Counted from the stretch's first letter, positions 18,444-27,787 are shown. The stretch is 64,000 nt of DNA from Sinomonas humi (GCF_000802235.1 NZ_JTDL01000104.1:148652-212651); one strand, 5' to 3'. Program-made: numbers and translations. The notes: a model not told the origin generated them from the sequence alone.

Positions 18444-19399
18444 CCTATCAGTCCCTCGCGTGCAATGAATCACATCGCAAGGACAACACGTTCCGGATGG
18501 ACGATATCCACGGGATCGACGCCCTCGATCTCTTCGAGGAGTGGGCCCGGGGACTCCCCCTCGACCACTTCAAGGACCCGACCAAGCTGACCTACGGGAC
18601 GAAGCCCGAAGTCGAGCGCCGCAACAGGCTGGTCCTGATCACGATGCGTACCGGGCATTACGGGACCGAGGGCGATCACGTCGTAGACACGCTCCTGCAC
18701 GAGGCCTCCTACCGAACCAGCTCGGTTGACGCCCAGACGGTCGAGACGCGCTGCGCGCTCCTCGTCCCGCCGGGAGCGCAGGAGGCTTTGTTCTTCATCG
18801 AACGCCAGGGAAATGAGGGCTGCGGGGGCAGGGTCCTGGACTCGTTCCTTGCCCACCTGCGTGTCGCGGCGCAGTCGGAGCCCGGGACGAATGGCCGGCC
18901 CCTCCAGCTGACCGTCGACAGGCAGACGGTCGTCGAGACGGACGCCTGGCTGCAGCAGGCTCAACTTGAGACGGTAGCAGTCAGTCGCAGGGCCACCATC
19001 AACGCTGCGACTAGCGACGTGGGCGATGTCCATCCGATCCGCCCGTTCGAGGTCGGCTACGGATCCACGTTGACGCCCCTTAAGGGGACCCGTTACCTAC
19101 CTGAGTGGGTACGCTCGCTGATCATCCAGAAGAAGCTCGCCTCGGCGCCAGACCTCGGATTCGGGGCCGAGGACTACGAAGAGATGACCATCACCCTTGG
19201 CGACGGCCAGCGCCGCAAGTCCATGGTCATCGGGAAGGAGCGCACTCCGCCGATCCGCATCCTGCTCAATGACCACGCGGAGCAGGCTCTGCCGATGAAC
19301 ACGTTTGTCGATCGCATCGACGACGAAGCCGAACGCTACTATGGCAGGAGATCGCAGAACTACGACCGCGCTTGGACGCGGAGGTCGCGCATCGACTAG
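18425..19399 (+). CDS. Unrecognised cytosolic protein, first gene of a two-gene module
   Basis: A protein of 324 residues with no membrane segment or signal peptide, starting at an ATG after AGGGGGA; an alternative ATG lies five codons in. I do not recognise the family. Composition alternates strand-like stretches (RCALLVPP, EALFFIERQG) with acidic helices, and the C-terminus is basic and aromatic (RYYGRRSQNYDRAW). It is followed after 35 bp by a membrane protein on the same strand. A cytosolic protein paired with a small multi-helix membrane protein, on a mobile element among defence genes, suggests a sensor-plus-membrane-effector pair. That is inference from context only. Confidence 0.7.
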   Translation: MPRKTMTYQSLACNESHRKDNTFRMDDIHGIDALDLFEEWARGLPLDHFKDPTKLTYGTKPEVERRNRLVLITMRTGHYGTEGDHVVDTLLHEASYRTSSVDAQTVETRCALLVPPGAQEALFFIERQGNEGCGGRVLDSFLAHLRVAAQSEPGTNGRPLQLTVDRQTVVETDAWLQQAQLETVAVSRRATINAATSDVGDVHPIRPFEVGYGSTLTPLKGTRYLPEWVRSLIIQKKLASAPDLGFGAEDYEEMTITLGDGQRRKSMVIGKERTPPIRILLNDHAEQALPMNTFVDRIDDEAERYYGRRSQNYDRAWTRRSRID

Positions 19400-19434
19400 G
19401 GCCGGCGGAAGGCCGCTTCACTCGGGGGAGGCTC

Positions 19435-19986
19435 ATGGGATCCAAGGTCAACGTCCTTCCGATCGTCTCCGGCCATTTCGCGACCCTTCGCGACTTCCGG
19501 ACCGGCAAGATCTCGGCGCTGGACCTTCTGACCCAGATCGGCATTCCTTGCGCAGTCGGCGTCGTTGCGTGGCTCGTGGACCTGAAATTCGCGGGCGTCT
19601 ACGCGAACATCATTGCCGCCCTGGCGATCGTCTTCGGCTTCGCTTTCGCCGTGACGGTGTTTGTTTTCCAGCTGCGCATGCAGATGGCAGAGATGCAGAT
19701 CTCGTCCGAATCACAGGACCGTGTGGCTGAGATCGCGCCGCAGATTGACACCAGAGCTCCAACCTTGGTCAACGAGCTGTTCGCCAACTGCCTCTACGCA
19801 ACTCTCCTGTCGGGCGTAGCCACACTCCTAGCCTGCTCCATCGAGCCGCTCGCGTGGCAGAGGCCGGGCGATTGGGCTCTCACCGCCGTCATCGCCCACC
19901 TGATCCTCGTGCTCATGATGTGCTTCAAGCGGCTCAATTCTGCCTTCCTGAAAGTCTCAGACTTCACGCGCTTGAACCGTCGCTGA
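19435..19986 (+). CDS. Small membrane protein with four predicted helices
   Basis: A 183-residue protein. The ATG at 19435 is chosen because GGGGGAGG lies three bases upstream; longer starts lack a site. Two hydrophobic helices sit near residues 30-70 (LLTQIGIPCAVGVVAWLV, then IIAALAIVFGFAFAVTVFVF) and two near 125-165 (LYATLLSGVATLLACSI, then ALTAVIAHLILVLMMCF). A soluble loop of roughly 50 residues, MQMAEMQISSESQDR onward, lies between the pairs. There is no catalytic domain. The arrangement, together with the upstream soluble protein, is compatible with a membrane-acting effector, but an ordinary structural membrane protein cannot be excluded. Confidence 0.72.
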   Translation: MGSKVNVLPIVSGHFATLRDFRTGKISALDLLTQIGIPCAVGVVAWLVDLKFAGVYANIIAALAIVFGFAFAVTVFVFQLRMQMAEMQISSESQDRVAEIAPQIDTRAPTLVNELFANCLYATLLSGVATLLACSIEPLAWQRPGDWALTAVIAHLILVLMMCFKRLNSAFLKVSDFTRLNRR

Positions 19987-20534
19987 CTCCCAGCGACCTT
20001 GGAGAGGTACATGCAGACTGGCTCGAGCACTGGATCTCCTTTGCGGGCAAGGTGAAGATGCGCGAGCAGACCAAGGGCGGCGGCCGCTCCTACGTCCCCG
20101 ACTTGAACCCACGGGTGTGGCCGAAAAGGCTGCATATGCTGCATTATGACTGGGACCACCGACACTCAAGGCGGACCGGCCAAGAAGCGGTTCCGGCCCT
20201 CCGCGTCGAACGCGTGAAGTTGAGACCCAGTTCCGTGGTAGAGCCCCACCGTCCTAGCGAACAAGGGGCTTGAGAAGCATCGCACCGTCCCACGAAGGAG
20301 ATTTCCATAGCGTCTTCGGGATTCTTCGAGAACGAAACCTCGAGCAAGCGGAGATTCTGCCCTACCTCGGTCGACACAAGGACGGGCCGACGCACAGTAG
20401 CCCTTGTCAGGCTCCATGCAAGGTTACGTATGCCTCATTGTCTTTCGTGTTTTCGAGACGACATGGAATACGGGCACCTCTTCTTGCCGATTTGGGAAGC
20501 GAACTGAGCCTCGGTGCACCCATGCGTGCAGTGG
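19987..20534. other. Gap without a recognised gene
   Basis: About 550 bases between the membrane protein gene and the convergent GIY-YIG-like gene. Base composition falls from left to right toward the lower GC of the neighbouring gene. The short open frames here have no ribosome binding sites and no protein-like composition. I see no tRNA or strong hairpin. Confidence 0.45.
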
Positions 20535-21677
20535 CTAATACAGGTTGAATCGGTGCCATGGCATGTTATCTTGATCTTCGATTTCTCTGTTGTCCAGGTC
20601 GAACCTCCAACTAAACTGTGAGGACGGTTTTCCGTGCACCCGGACTTTCGCGAGTGCATCTTTTAGGTCAATATGAACATAGAGGTGGGTGTAGCCTTGT
20701 TCCTTCAGCTTCTTCAACAGCGCCGGTGCTCCCGTTTGAGGAAAGTCCTTCAGCTTCACATTCCATTTTGGCTGGAAAGCTGCGATGAGAGCGGCCTCTG
20801 CTGCATCGACGGTCGTCTTCGACAGTGGAGAATTCGAGATTTCGGTAAACTGTTCGGCCAGCAACTTACGCACGGACAGTAGGTCCGCACCGTCATGACC
20901 CGTTCTGATGCATGCATGGACCGATTCCATTTGTTGGTCAATCGTAATGAACCCCACCGACCGGTTCGGAGAAAAATCTTGCATCTCGCTCAGGATTCTT
21001 TCCACCGTCTTGTGACCCCCGGTTAGACGATCTATTGCTTTTCTCTTGCCGTCCTGTCCATAAGACTGTCCGATGTAGACTACGTCGAATGTGAAAAATT
21101 CCTCCACGGCAGCATTCACCCAATCCGCCTGCTCCTGCTCACGAGTGTTAGATGTTTTCCCTACCTTGGCTGCCGTGACCTTCCGCGACTGCCCGCCATC
21201 GGCTGGAGCGGGTGTCAGCGTTCCTGCTGCGACATCAAAAAACAACTCCATTCCAGGGAAGGCAACTTCAGGCGCCGTCAGCGTGCGGTCCCCTCGAGCA
21301 TTGATCGATGCCCTCACTACTTCCGCCACAGTGACCCTCCGCGAGTGCCCTGCACCATCGGCGGGAGTGAGAATCAGCACTCCTTCTGTCTCACCAAACG
21401 ACAAGATTTCCCCTGGAAAGGCATGTTCGGGAACCGGCACGGTGCGGGCTTCTTGACCGGCCGAAGTCTCGTAAGTGATGTCTAGGTTCCATACCGCCGG
21501 ATCGGACGACGCATTGAGAGCGGTTGGGGTTAGTTCAGGGCCGACGACAACGAAGTAGAGATGGTGCTCTGCGTCACGAGATAGCTCTACTGCCAACTCG
21601 TCTTGAAAGCGCTGGGGCGCGGACCACGCCAAGCTGGAAGTGTTTGCAATGCCTAGGGTGATCGGGCTTTCTGCCAT
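20535..21677 (-). CDS. GIY-YIG nuclease-like protein with internal duplication
   Basis: A 380-residue protein. The ATG at 21677 is supported by AGGAGA five bases upstream; a longer open frame extends upstream without a site. The second half resembles a GIY-YIG nuclease: FFTFDVVYIGQSYG near 195, a downstream RLTGGH stretch, and AEAALIAAFQPKWN near 292, where the Glu and the P-x-(W/L)-N ending fit the usual metal-ligand region. The first half contains two imperfect copies of a ~45-residue unit (AFPGEILSFG...SRRVTVAEV and AFPGMELFFD...SRKVTAAKV). Base composition is clearly lower in GC than that of flanking genes, a sign of transfer. A nuclease role in defence is plausible but inferred. Confidence 0.65.
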   Translation of the reverse strand: MAESPITLGIANTSSLAWSAPQRFQDELAVELSRDAEHHLYFVVVGPELTPTALNASSDPAVWNLDITYETSAGQEARTVPVPEHAFPGEILSFGETEGVLILTPADGAGHSRRVTVAEVVRASINARGDRTLTAPEVAFPGMELFFDVAAGTLTPAPADGGQSRKVTAAKVGKTSNTREQEQADWVNAAVEEFFTFDVVYIGQSYGQDGKRKAIDRLTGGHKTVERILSEMQDFSPNRSVGFITIDQQMESVHACIRTGHDGADLLSVRKLLAEQFTEISNSPLSKTTVDAAEAALIAAFQPKWNVKLKDFPQTGAPALLKKLKEQGYTHLYVHIDLKDALAKVRVHGKPSSQFSWRFDLDNREIEDQDNMPWHRFNLY

Positions 21678-22145
21678 TGTGTCTCCTGCTGTCGATGAGT
21701 CGCTAGGTAGTTTGGTAGCACATCGCGCTGAGTTTTTCCGCAGGGGTGCAACGGCTCTCATCAGCCTTAGCGCGATTTGCGCTGCTTTCCCCGTGCCTAG
21801 CCAACCCTTTTGCGCGCGATGCCGAGGAACGGTACCTTTACCGACGCCCTTCAAGCCTCTCGCACAGCCGAAGACCTAACGCGCATCTCGGAGTCCATGT
21901 GGGATGCCGGCGTGTGGCTGGACGTGTACGACGAGGGACTTCGATATGAGGGCCAGCGAACGGGCACACGCGAGAATCTCGACAGATTCAGCGGGGTCAT
22001 TGACCGTCACGTTCGCGGTTGCAGCTCAGAACCGAAAAAGTGAGAACTCGCCCTGACCTATGTTCCTAGAGGGGAACAGGTGTCGATACGACTATCGAGC
22101 GCGCTTGTACAGGCCGCGGTGACAGGGCCCCTCACAACCCCTGGG
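21678..22145. other. Upstream region of the GIY-YIG-like gene
   Basis: This interval holds the promoter region of the leftward gene and one weak coding candidate on the plus strand, listed separately. I see no terminator or repeat that I can support. Confidence 0.4.
21819..22043 (+). CDS. Possible 74-residue protein (weak call)
   Basis: An open frame starting MPRNGTFTDALQ and ending CSSEPKK. It lies in a region otherwise free of genes, divergent from the GIY-YIG-like gene and convergent with the DUF262 gene. The segment SMWDAGVWLDVYDEGLRYEG looks protein-like, but third-position GC is only moderate and no ribosome binding site is evident. No family is recognised. Confidence 0.3.
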   Translation: MPRNGTFTDALQASRTAEDLTRISESMWDAGVWLDVYDEGLRYEGQRTGTRENLDRFSGVIDRHVRGCSSEPKK

Positions 22146-23978
22146 TCAGTCCTCGTAGTCGCCTTCAGTGAGCTCCTCATCCAGGCCAGCGGTCGAAGGG
22201 CCCATTTGCGCCCGGGCTGGTTCCGGATTACGGATCTTGAACATGTCGCGCACACGGGCCGCGAGATTCGCACGCCGTTGCTCGAAAAACGCGGTGAACT
22301 CGTCGACGGAGTGCGGCAGCGGCGACGGCAGGGAATGCCGTGCGAGGAACGCGCTGCGTTCGTCCTGGGATGAAAACTCCGCCGCAAGCCATTCGTCCGG
22401 TGCCCTGTCGGACTTGCCGATGTTCTCTAGCCCGGGGAGCAGCTGCAGGTTAGGCAGGCGATCCCGCAGCGATGCGAGCTCTTCGATTTCTTCGGCAGTG
22501 AATCGTGGTGTCCCATTCGCGTTCCTGTGACTCGTCAATGCCTTCTTGTCGAGTCGTGCGGCGGGGAACACGTGGTCGATGTGGAACTGGTTGCGGGTGT
22601 CGACATGCGGGAACAGGACTGCAAGCACTGGAAAGGTCCGAGCTTTGCCATACTCCAGGCTCAAGATGTCATCGACCAGGGCATCTGTGACCGCGAGCGA
22701 CTTGCCGCGGAAGGCCATCGCCTGCTCGATCGCCGCGACCGGGAACGCCGAGCCACCGTTCGACCTGAGGACCTCGCGCAGGTCGCGGAGCAGGGTGTCC
22801 AGACCGGAGCCCCAGACGCCGCGCACGATGAGGGACCGGAGAACCCAGGACCGAAGGGCTTCGCGGTCCTCGCGCGACCCAGGCGACTCGCGGTACGCAT
22901 GTCCTAGCCTCCGGCGGTGCACATAGTACGCGACCGGAATGAGGACGCTGTCCGCGGTGAGTGCCCCACCTGACAGGCCGAAGTCGCTGAGAAGCCCCAC
23001 CGCGACGTGGAGGGATGCACTCATTGCATGCCAGCCGGCCTCGAGCTTCGCCATGTTGGGGGCACCGAAGTTCTTGACCTTGAACCCGATGTCGCCGACG
23101 TCCGCAAGCACCAGTCCTGATTTGAGGATCGTGTCCCGTGAGAAGTTGAAGCCGTTCCCCGTCTGGTTGAGGGAGTCGACGAGGCCGTGGACAGCAGCAC
23201 GGGCATCCCCCTCCCACTGAGCTGTCGCGATGGACAGGAGAAGGTCGCTATAGGACAGGACGGTGCCCCCGGAGTTGACTCGCACGAAGATGTCGAGGAC
23301 CCGTTCAATGTCCTGCACGTCCTCTTCGTAGAAGTGGAGGCTGGCCCTGTGGTGGATCTCCTGCCAGAGCTTGGCGGCGAGCGCGACTGCTGTCTCGTTG
23401 TTCCCGACGCCGTACTTCGCCGGAATCTGCATCATGGCTGCCGGTTCGGCTGCATCGAAGATCTCCGAGACCGGGAACCATACCTTGCCTTCGTCGGCCA
23501 CAGCTGCTTCCAAGTCCTCCTTGGTCAGGAATTGGAAGTGGTATTTGAGGCCGAGCTCATTCTCGGGGGCACCTCCCAGAAGGTTCAGATAGAGACGGCG
23601 TTCGGGATAGGACCAGGGCTTGTTCGACCAGCCGCCATGGACCTTGTAGGCGTAGGTACCGCGAAGTCCGATATTGAGAGAGGTGAGTCTCTGCTGACCG
23701 TCGAGGACGGCGACGACCTCCCGGTCGGTCGGTATGTCCACCGTAGGGTTGTGCCGATTGTCGAAGGCGCTATAGTCCTTCATGAATCCGTAGAACTTGA
23801 ACTTGCTGACCGTCTCTGGAAGCACCTTCCACGAGAGGAAGCTCCCAATCGGGTATCCGCGCATGATGGAGTCGAATACGCGGATAATCTGGGAGGGTTT
23901 CCAGACGTACTCCCGCTGGATCGCCGGAAGGATGAGCTTGCGCTCCTGGATCTGTCGCAGCGCTGCAGCGATCGACAT
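22146..23978 (-). CDS. DUF262 and DUF1524-type HNH protein (GmrSD/type IV restriction-like)
   Basis: A 610-residue protein. The N-terminal DUF262 domain is seen in LPAIQREYVWKPSQI (residues 17-31) and the hallmark VLDGQQRLTSL near 90; DUF262 is a ParB-like NTPase domain found in GmrS and related restriction proteins. The C-terminal part has a His-Me finger motif FHIDHVFPAARL near 463, as in DUF1524/GmrD nucleases. GmrSD-type enzymes cleave modified phage DNA, so restriction of modified DNA is the likely role; the substrate is unknown. The ATG at 23978 is chosen because AAGGAG lies five bases before it; an in-frame extension upstream has no support. It is a single gene in the defence cargo. 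Confidence 0.85.
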   Translation of the reverse strand: MSIAAALRQIQERKLILPAIQREYVWKPSQIIRVFDSIMRGYPIGSFLSWKVLPETVSKFKFYGFMKDYSAFDNRHNPTVDIPTDREVVAVLDGQQRLTSLNIGLRGTYAYKVHGGWSNKPWSYPERRLYLNLLGGAPENELGLKYHFQFLTKEDLEAAVADEGKVWFPVSEIFDAAEPAAMMQIPAKYGVGNNETAVALAAKLWQEIHHRASLHFYEEDVQDIERVLDIFVRVNSGGTVLSYSDLLLSIATAQWEGDARAAVHGLVDSLNQTGNGFNFSRDTILKSGLVLADVGDIGFKVKNFGAPNMAKLEAGWHAMSASLHVAVGLLSDFGLSGGALTADSVLIPVAYYVHRRRLGHAYRESPGSREDREALRSWVLRSLIVRGVWGSGLDTLLRDLREVLRSNGGSAFPVAAIEQAMAFRGKSLAVTDALVDDILSLEYGKARTFPVLAVLFPHVDTRNQFHIDHVFPAARLDKKALTSHRNANGTPRFTAEEIEELASLRDRLPNLQLLPGLENIGKSDRAPDEWLAAEFSSQDERSAFLARHSLPSPLPHSVDEFTAFFEQRRANLAARVRDMFKIRNPEPARAQMGPSTAGLDEELTEGDYED

Positions 23979-24458
23979 TGGCTCCTTGTGTCCCACGCAG
24001 CAGACTCTACTTCGCCGCGATGCGTCGCCCGGCGCTGCCGCGCGGAGCGTCGCCATCGGGTTGTGGTCCACGACGTTCCCTGCACCGACACCCGCAGCGG
24101 TGGCGATGATGGTCCGGACGCTGGCGCTTGTCCGGGGCGAGTTCGCCAAGCGCACCGTGAAGGTGGGCGTCCTGGTTTGCCATCGGCGGGCATAAGCCCA
24201 AGTCGCACGGTGCCGCCACGGTGGCGGCACCGTCGATCGTAAATCGGATCGCCCGGAGCCTCCAACCCCCAAAGATGTGCATCCTCGTCAGCGAACAGAC
24301 CACCACCTGCTCCACCACCGTGGGAGACCGCGGCACCGCTCTGCACAGCGTCTCAGTCCCCACGAGTTCCCCTCCAGCCGTCGATAAGGTCGAGCCCACC
24401 CGTTCGGCAGGGCTCTCGCGCCATCCAGCGTCGCACACGGGCGGGCGGCTGGGGAAGG
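23979..24458. other. Gap with a perfect GC-rich palindrome
   Basis: About 480 bases between the DUF262 gene start and the integrase stop. The only strong structure is the 27-base palindrome listed separately. The open frames here are antisense-type frames without start signals. Confidence 0.45.
24207..24233. terminator. 27-base perfect palindrome
   Basis: Arms of 13 bp (ACGGTGCCGCCAC and its complement) surround a single central G at 24220. It could form a strong hairpin downstream of the integrase gene and upstream of the DUF262 gene. With no T-run on either side, a classical intrinsic terminator is not certain. A protein-binding or transfer-related site is the alternative. Confidence 0.4.
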
Positions 24459-25640
24459 TTACGTGTCCTTCGCGAATGCGCGCTCGAGCAGCTCGGCGGT
24501 GGCCGGGTTGACCATCTCGTTGCGGCGGATGTAGTGCTGGATGGTGATCTTCGGGTCCGTGTGGCCGAGCAGCTCGGCGGCGAGGTCGACCCCCGCCTGG
24601 GCGCTGATCGCGGTCGCGACGGTGCGGCGGAACATGTGCGGGGTGACCCCGGTGATCCCGGCGAGCTCCATCACCCGGCGGAGCTGGCGGCGGACGTTGT
24701 TGGTCGTCAGCGGGGTTCCCTCCCTGCTTGAGAACAGCAGGGCGTCCAGGGACGGCTCCTCGAGCTTCGCCAGCCGGCGCCGGACGGCCTCGGCGGTGAA
24801 CGACGGGATCGCCACGGTGCGGCGGGATTTCGCCGTCTTGGGGTGGTCCTGCCGCGCGGTCGGCTCGCCGCGATGGCTGACGATGGTGCCGGCGATCCGG
24901 ATCGAGGGCGGGGCCGCGGTGATGTCGATGTCGCGGCGGCGGATGGCCAGGACCTCCCCAATGCGGGCGGAGGTGCCGAGCATGACCTCCACGATCGCCC
25001 CGAGCTGCCCGTCGGGCCTGGGCCCCGAGGGCGATCGGCCGGCCTCCCAGAACGCGACCGCGGCGCGGATGGCGTTGACCTCCACCGGGGTGAGTGCGTC
25101 AGGGGTCCTGGCGGGGCGGTGCAGGCGGGCGACGTGGTCGACCGGGTTCCGCGGCAGCACCTCGTGCCGGACCGCCAGGGCCAGGGCGAGCCGGAGCACG
25201 ACGCGGGCGTGCTTGGCCTTCGCGTAGGACTGCTTGGCGAGCTGCTTGAGGAACTGGTCGCAGCGGGCGACCCCGATCTCCCGGAGCGTGAGCCCGGCGA
25301 AGGCGGGGAGCACGAGGGTGCGCATGTCGCGCTCGTAGAGCTGTCGGGTCGCGGTCGCGAGGCGACCCTCGAGGTCGATGTCCTCGAGCCAGTACTCCAC
25401 CAGGTCGGGGAAGAGGCTGTCGGGCGCCAGTGTCCCCGTGGTCGGGGCGAGCAGGTTGCGTTCGGCGCATTTGGCCTTCAGGGCGCGGGTCGCGGCCGCG
25501 GGGGTCTCGCCGCTGGCCTGCACGAGGCGCGCGACACCGTCCCAGTCCCGGTAGCGGGTGCGGGCCTCGACCCGTCTACTGGGAATGCGCCGGGTGGTGA
25601 TCTCGCCGTAGGTGCCGATCGACAGGCGCGGGCGGCTCAT
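24459..25640 (-). CDS. Tyrosine site-specific integrase
   Basis: A 393-residue phage-type integrase for the element to its left. An N-terminal AP2-like arm-binding region is followed by a SAM-like core-binding domain (residues ~75-170) and a catalytic domain. The catalytic residues are present: first Arg in GTSARIGEVLAIRR near 220, the H-x-x-R box HMFRRT near 332, His in LLGHTDPKIT near 358 and the nucleophile Tyr in IQHYIR near 367. It lies four bases after the excisionase gene and about 420 bp from the tRNA-Pro 3' end, which fits integration into that tRNA. Confidence 0.93.
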   Translation of the reverse strand: MSRPRLSIGTYGEITTRRIPSRRVEARTRYRDWDGVARLVQASGETPAAATRALKAKCAERNLLAPTTGTLAPDSLFPDLVEYWLEDIDLEGRLATATRQLYERDMRTLVLPAFAGLTLREIGVARCDQFLKQLAKQSYAKAKHARVVLRLALALAVRHEVLPRNPVDHVARLHRPARTPDALTPVEVNAIRAAVAFWEAGRSPSGPRPDGQLGAIVEVMLGTSARIGEVLAIRRRDIDITAAPPSIRIAGTIVSHRGEPTARQDHPKTAKSRRTVAIPSFTAEAVRRRLAKLEEPSLDALLFSSREGTPLTTNNVRRQLRRVMELAGITGVTPHMFRRTVATAISAQAGVDLAAELLGHTDPKITIQHYIRRNEMVNPATAELLERAFAKDT

Positions 25641-25644
25641 AGCG

Positions 25645-25896
25645 TCACCGCCGAGCCGGGGGCTGCTGCGGCGCGGGGTCGCGTTGCGCCTCGATCCAGG
25701 CGGTCACGTCGGCCACGGCGAACTTGAGGTGCTTGCCGAAGCGGTACGCGCGCGGCCCGAGCCCGCGGGCGCGCCAGTCGTAGATTGTCGAGACCGGGAC
25801 GCCGAGGTAGGCCGAGAGCTCGCGGAGGTCGAGCAGCGGCGGCAGTGCAGAAGAAGGCGGGAGGGGTGCTGGAGCAGTCATGCCCGGCAGGTGCAC
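25645..25896 (-). CDS. Excisionase-like HTH protein (AlpA/HTH_17)
   Basis: A protein of about 83 residues with a MerR-like winged HTH: LLDLRELSAYLGVPVSTIYDW followed by RFGKHLKFAVADVTAWIE. Such proteins act as recombination directionality factors and often precede integrase genes, as here. The start is uncertain: a GTG at 25896 and an ATG five codons later are both possible, and neither has a good ribosome binding site. Confidence 0.8.
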   Translation of the reverse strand: MHLPGMTAPAPLPPSSALPPLLDLRELSAYLGVPVSTIYDWRARGLGPRAYRFGKHLKFAVADVTAWIEAQRDPAPQQPPARR

Positions 25897-25978
25897 CGGG
25901 CGTCCCGGAGGAACCGGGAGCGTCCGGGACGGACGCCGTCGAGCCGGACGCCGGGGCAGCGTGGGCGCCTCGCGGGCG

Positions 25979-26000
25979 GGGTTTTTGATGGGTTTTTGAT
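25979..26000. repeat. Tandem 11-bp repeat inside the element end
   Basis: GGGTTTTTGAT occurs twice head to tail at 25979 and 25990. It lies between the excisionase gene and the tRNA 3' end, where integrase arm-type or excisionase binding sites are expected. The assignment is inferred from position. Confidence 0.4.
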
Positions 26001-26028
26001 GGCCGGTTCAAGTCTCACCAACGCAGAA

Positions 26029-26056
26029 GCCGCGGGAACCCTTGGGTTTCCGCGGC
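26029..26056. terminator. Hairpin just downstream of tRNA-Pro
   Basis: A 13-bp stem, GCCGCGGGAACCC against GGGTTTCCGCGGC with one G-T/C-A position and a two-base loop, begins five bases past the encoded CCA end of tRNA-Pro. It could terminate the tRNA transcript. The T-run after it is weak. Confidence 0.45.
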
Positions 26057-26060
26057 CCCG

Positions 26061-26137
<77 letters not shown>

Positions 26138-26251
26138 AAAGTGCCCGCCCGTTATCGCTGTTCGCGCCCGTTCAAGCAACCGCTTCAGCATATCGGACGA
26201 GGCCTCTGAAGGCGAATCGAAACGGGCCGGACGCGCCCTGCCCGCGGGACG

Positions 26252-27787
26252 CTACTTCTTGCGCGAGCGCTTCTCTCGAACACGCATGCTGATCTCGATC
26301 GGCGTGCCTTCGAAGCCGAACGTCTCGCGCAGCCGCCTCGTGATGAAGCGACGGTAGCCCGGGTCCAGGAAGCCGGAAGTGAAGAGGACGAACTTGGGCG
26401 GCCGGCTCTGGGCTTGGGTGCCAAAGAGGATCCGTGGCTGCTTGCCTCCTCGCACGGGGTGCGGGTGCGCCGCCACGAGCTCGCCGAGGAACGCGTTGAG
26501 CTTGCCTGTCGGGATGCGCGTGTCCCATCCGGCGAGGGCCTTGTCGAGCGCGGGCACGAGCCGGTCACGGTGCCAGCCCGTCTTCGCAGAGAGGTTCACC
26601 CGCGGGGCCCACTCGACGTGCGCGAGGTCCTTCTCGATCTCGCGCTCGAGCCACCGACGGCGCTCGTCGTCCATGAGGTCCCACTTGTTGAACGCGATCA
26701 CGAGCGCTCGGCCGGATTCGATCGCGAGGTTGATGATGCGGACGTCCTGCTCAGCCAGCACCTCATCGGCGCTCAGCAGGACGACGGCGACCTCCGCCTT
26801 CTCGAGCGCGGCCTGGGTTCGCAGGGAGGCGTAGTATTCGGCGCCCTTGGCCATGTGCTGACGACGCCGGATGCCCGCCGTGTCGACGAAGCGCCAGACG
26901 CGGCCGCCGAGTTCGATGAACTCGTCGACCGGGTCACGGGTCGTGCCCGCGAGCTCGTTCACGACGACGCGCTCCGAGCCCGCGAGCTTGTTCAGCAGGG
27001 AGGACTTGCCGACGTTCGGGCGTCCGATGAGCGCGACACGCCGGGGACCGCCCGAACGCTCCAAGCCGGCGATTGCCGAGAACTCCGGCAGGACCTCCAT
27101 GGTCGCGTCAAGGAGGTCCGCCACCCCGCGTCCGTGCATCGCCGAAACGGGGTACGGCTGGCCGAACCCGAGGCCCCACAGGACGGCAGCGTCCGACTCC
27201 TGCGCGAAGTCGTCCACCTTGTTCGCCACGAGAAGCACTGGCTTCTTCGACTTCCGCAGCATCCGCATGACAGCCTCGTCGGTCGCGGTCGCCCCCACTG
27301 TCGAATCGACGACGAACAGGACCGCGTCGGCCATGCTCACCGCGATCTCGGCCTGCTCGGCGACGGAGGCGTGGATGCCCCGCGCGTCATGCTCCCAGCC
27401 GCCGGTGTCCACGAGGGTGAACCTCCGGCCGCTCCACTCAGCGGGGTAGGAGACCCGGTCGCGGGTAACCCCAGGCACGTCCTCGACCACGGCCTCGCGG
27501 CGGCCGAGGATCCGGTTCACGAGCGTCGATTTGCCCACGTTCGGGCGTCCGATGATCGCGAGCACGGGATCCATGCGAGTGGGAGCCTCGGCGTCCCAGT
27601 CCTCGCCTTCTGCGGCGAGAAGTCGGGCGTCCTCCTCATCGAGCTCGTAGTCTTCGAGCCCGGCACGGAGAGCTGCGGCCCTCTGCTCGGCTTCGTGGTC
27701 GTCCATCGTTGCGAGGTGCTCGGCGATCTGGTCGCCGCCCTCGGGCTCGTACTCTTCAGCGGCGATATCGCCCACGGCGTCGCTCAT
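26252..27787 (-). CDS. der: Ribosome-assembly GTPase Der (EngA)
   Basis: A 511-residue essential GTPase with two G domains, acting in 50S ribosomal subunit maturation. An acidic actinobacterial N-terminal extension of about 75 residues precedes the first G1 motif [10 protein letters not shown] near 83, with NKVD. The second domain has [10 protein letters not shown] near 257 and NKWD, and a KH-like C-terminal domain ends in a basic tail ([11 protein letters not shown]). It is the last protein gene of the leftward cluster ending at tRNA-Pro. Confidence 0.96.
   Translation of the reverse strand: MSDAVGDIAAEEYEPEGGDQIAEHLATMDDHEAEQRAAALRAGLEDYELDEEDARLLAAEGEDWDAEAPTRMDPVLAIIGRPNVGKSTLVNRILGRREAVVEDVPGVTRDRVSYPAEWSGRRFTLVDTGGWEHDARGIHASVAEQAEIAVSMADAVLFVVDSTVGATATDEAVMRMLRKSKKPVLLVANKVDDFAQESDAAVLWGLGFGQPYPVSAMHGRGVADLLDATMEVLPEFSAIAGLERSGGPRRVALIGRPNVGKSSLLNKLAGSERVVVNELAGTTRDPVDEFIELGGRVWRFVDTAGIRRRQHMAKGAEYYASLRTQAALEKAEVAVVLLSADEVLAEQDVRIINLAIESGRALVIAFNKWDLMDDERRRWLEREIEKDLAHVEWAPRVNLSAKTGWHRDRLVPALDKALAGWDTRIPTGKLNAFLGELVAAHPHPVRGGKQPRILFGTQAQSRPPKFVLFTSGFLDPGYRRFITRRLRETFGFEGTPIEISMRVREKRSRKK

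Noticed and set aside
1..24000. Left attachment copy of the tRNA-Pro 3' end
   Set aside because: I looked for a second copy of the tRNA T-arm/acceptor sequence to the left and found none by eye, so no left boundary is claimed in the window.
26001..26020. GGTTCAAGTCTCACCA resembling a tRNA T-loop and 3' end on the plus strand
   Set aside because: The flanking bases do not form a T stem or acceptor stem, so it is not called as a tRNA or tRNA fragment.
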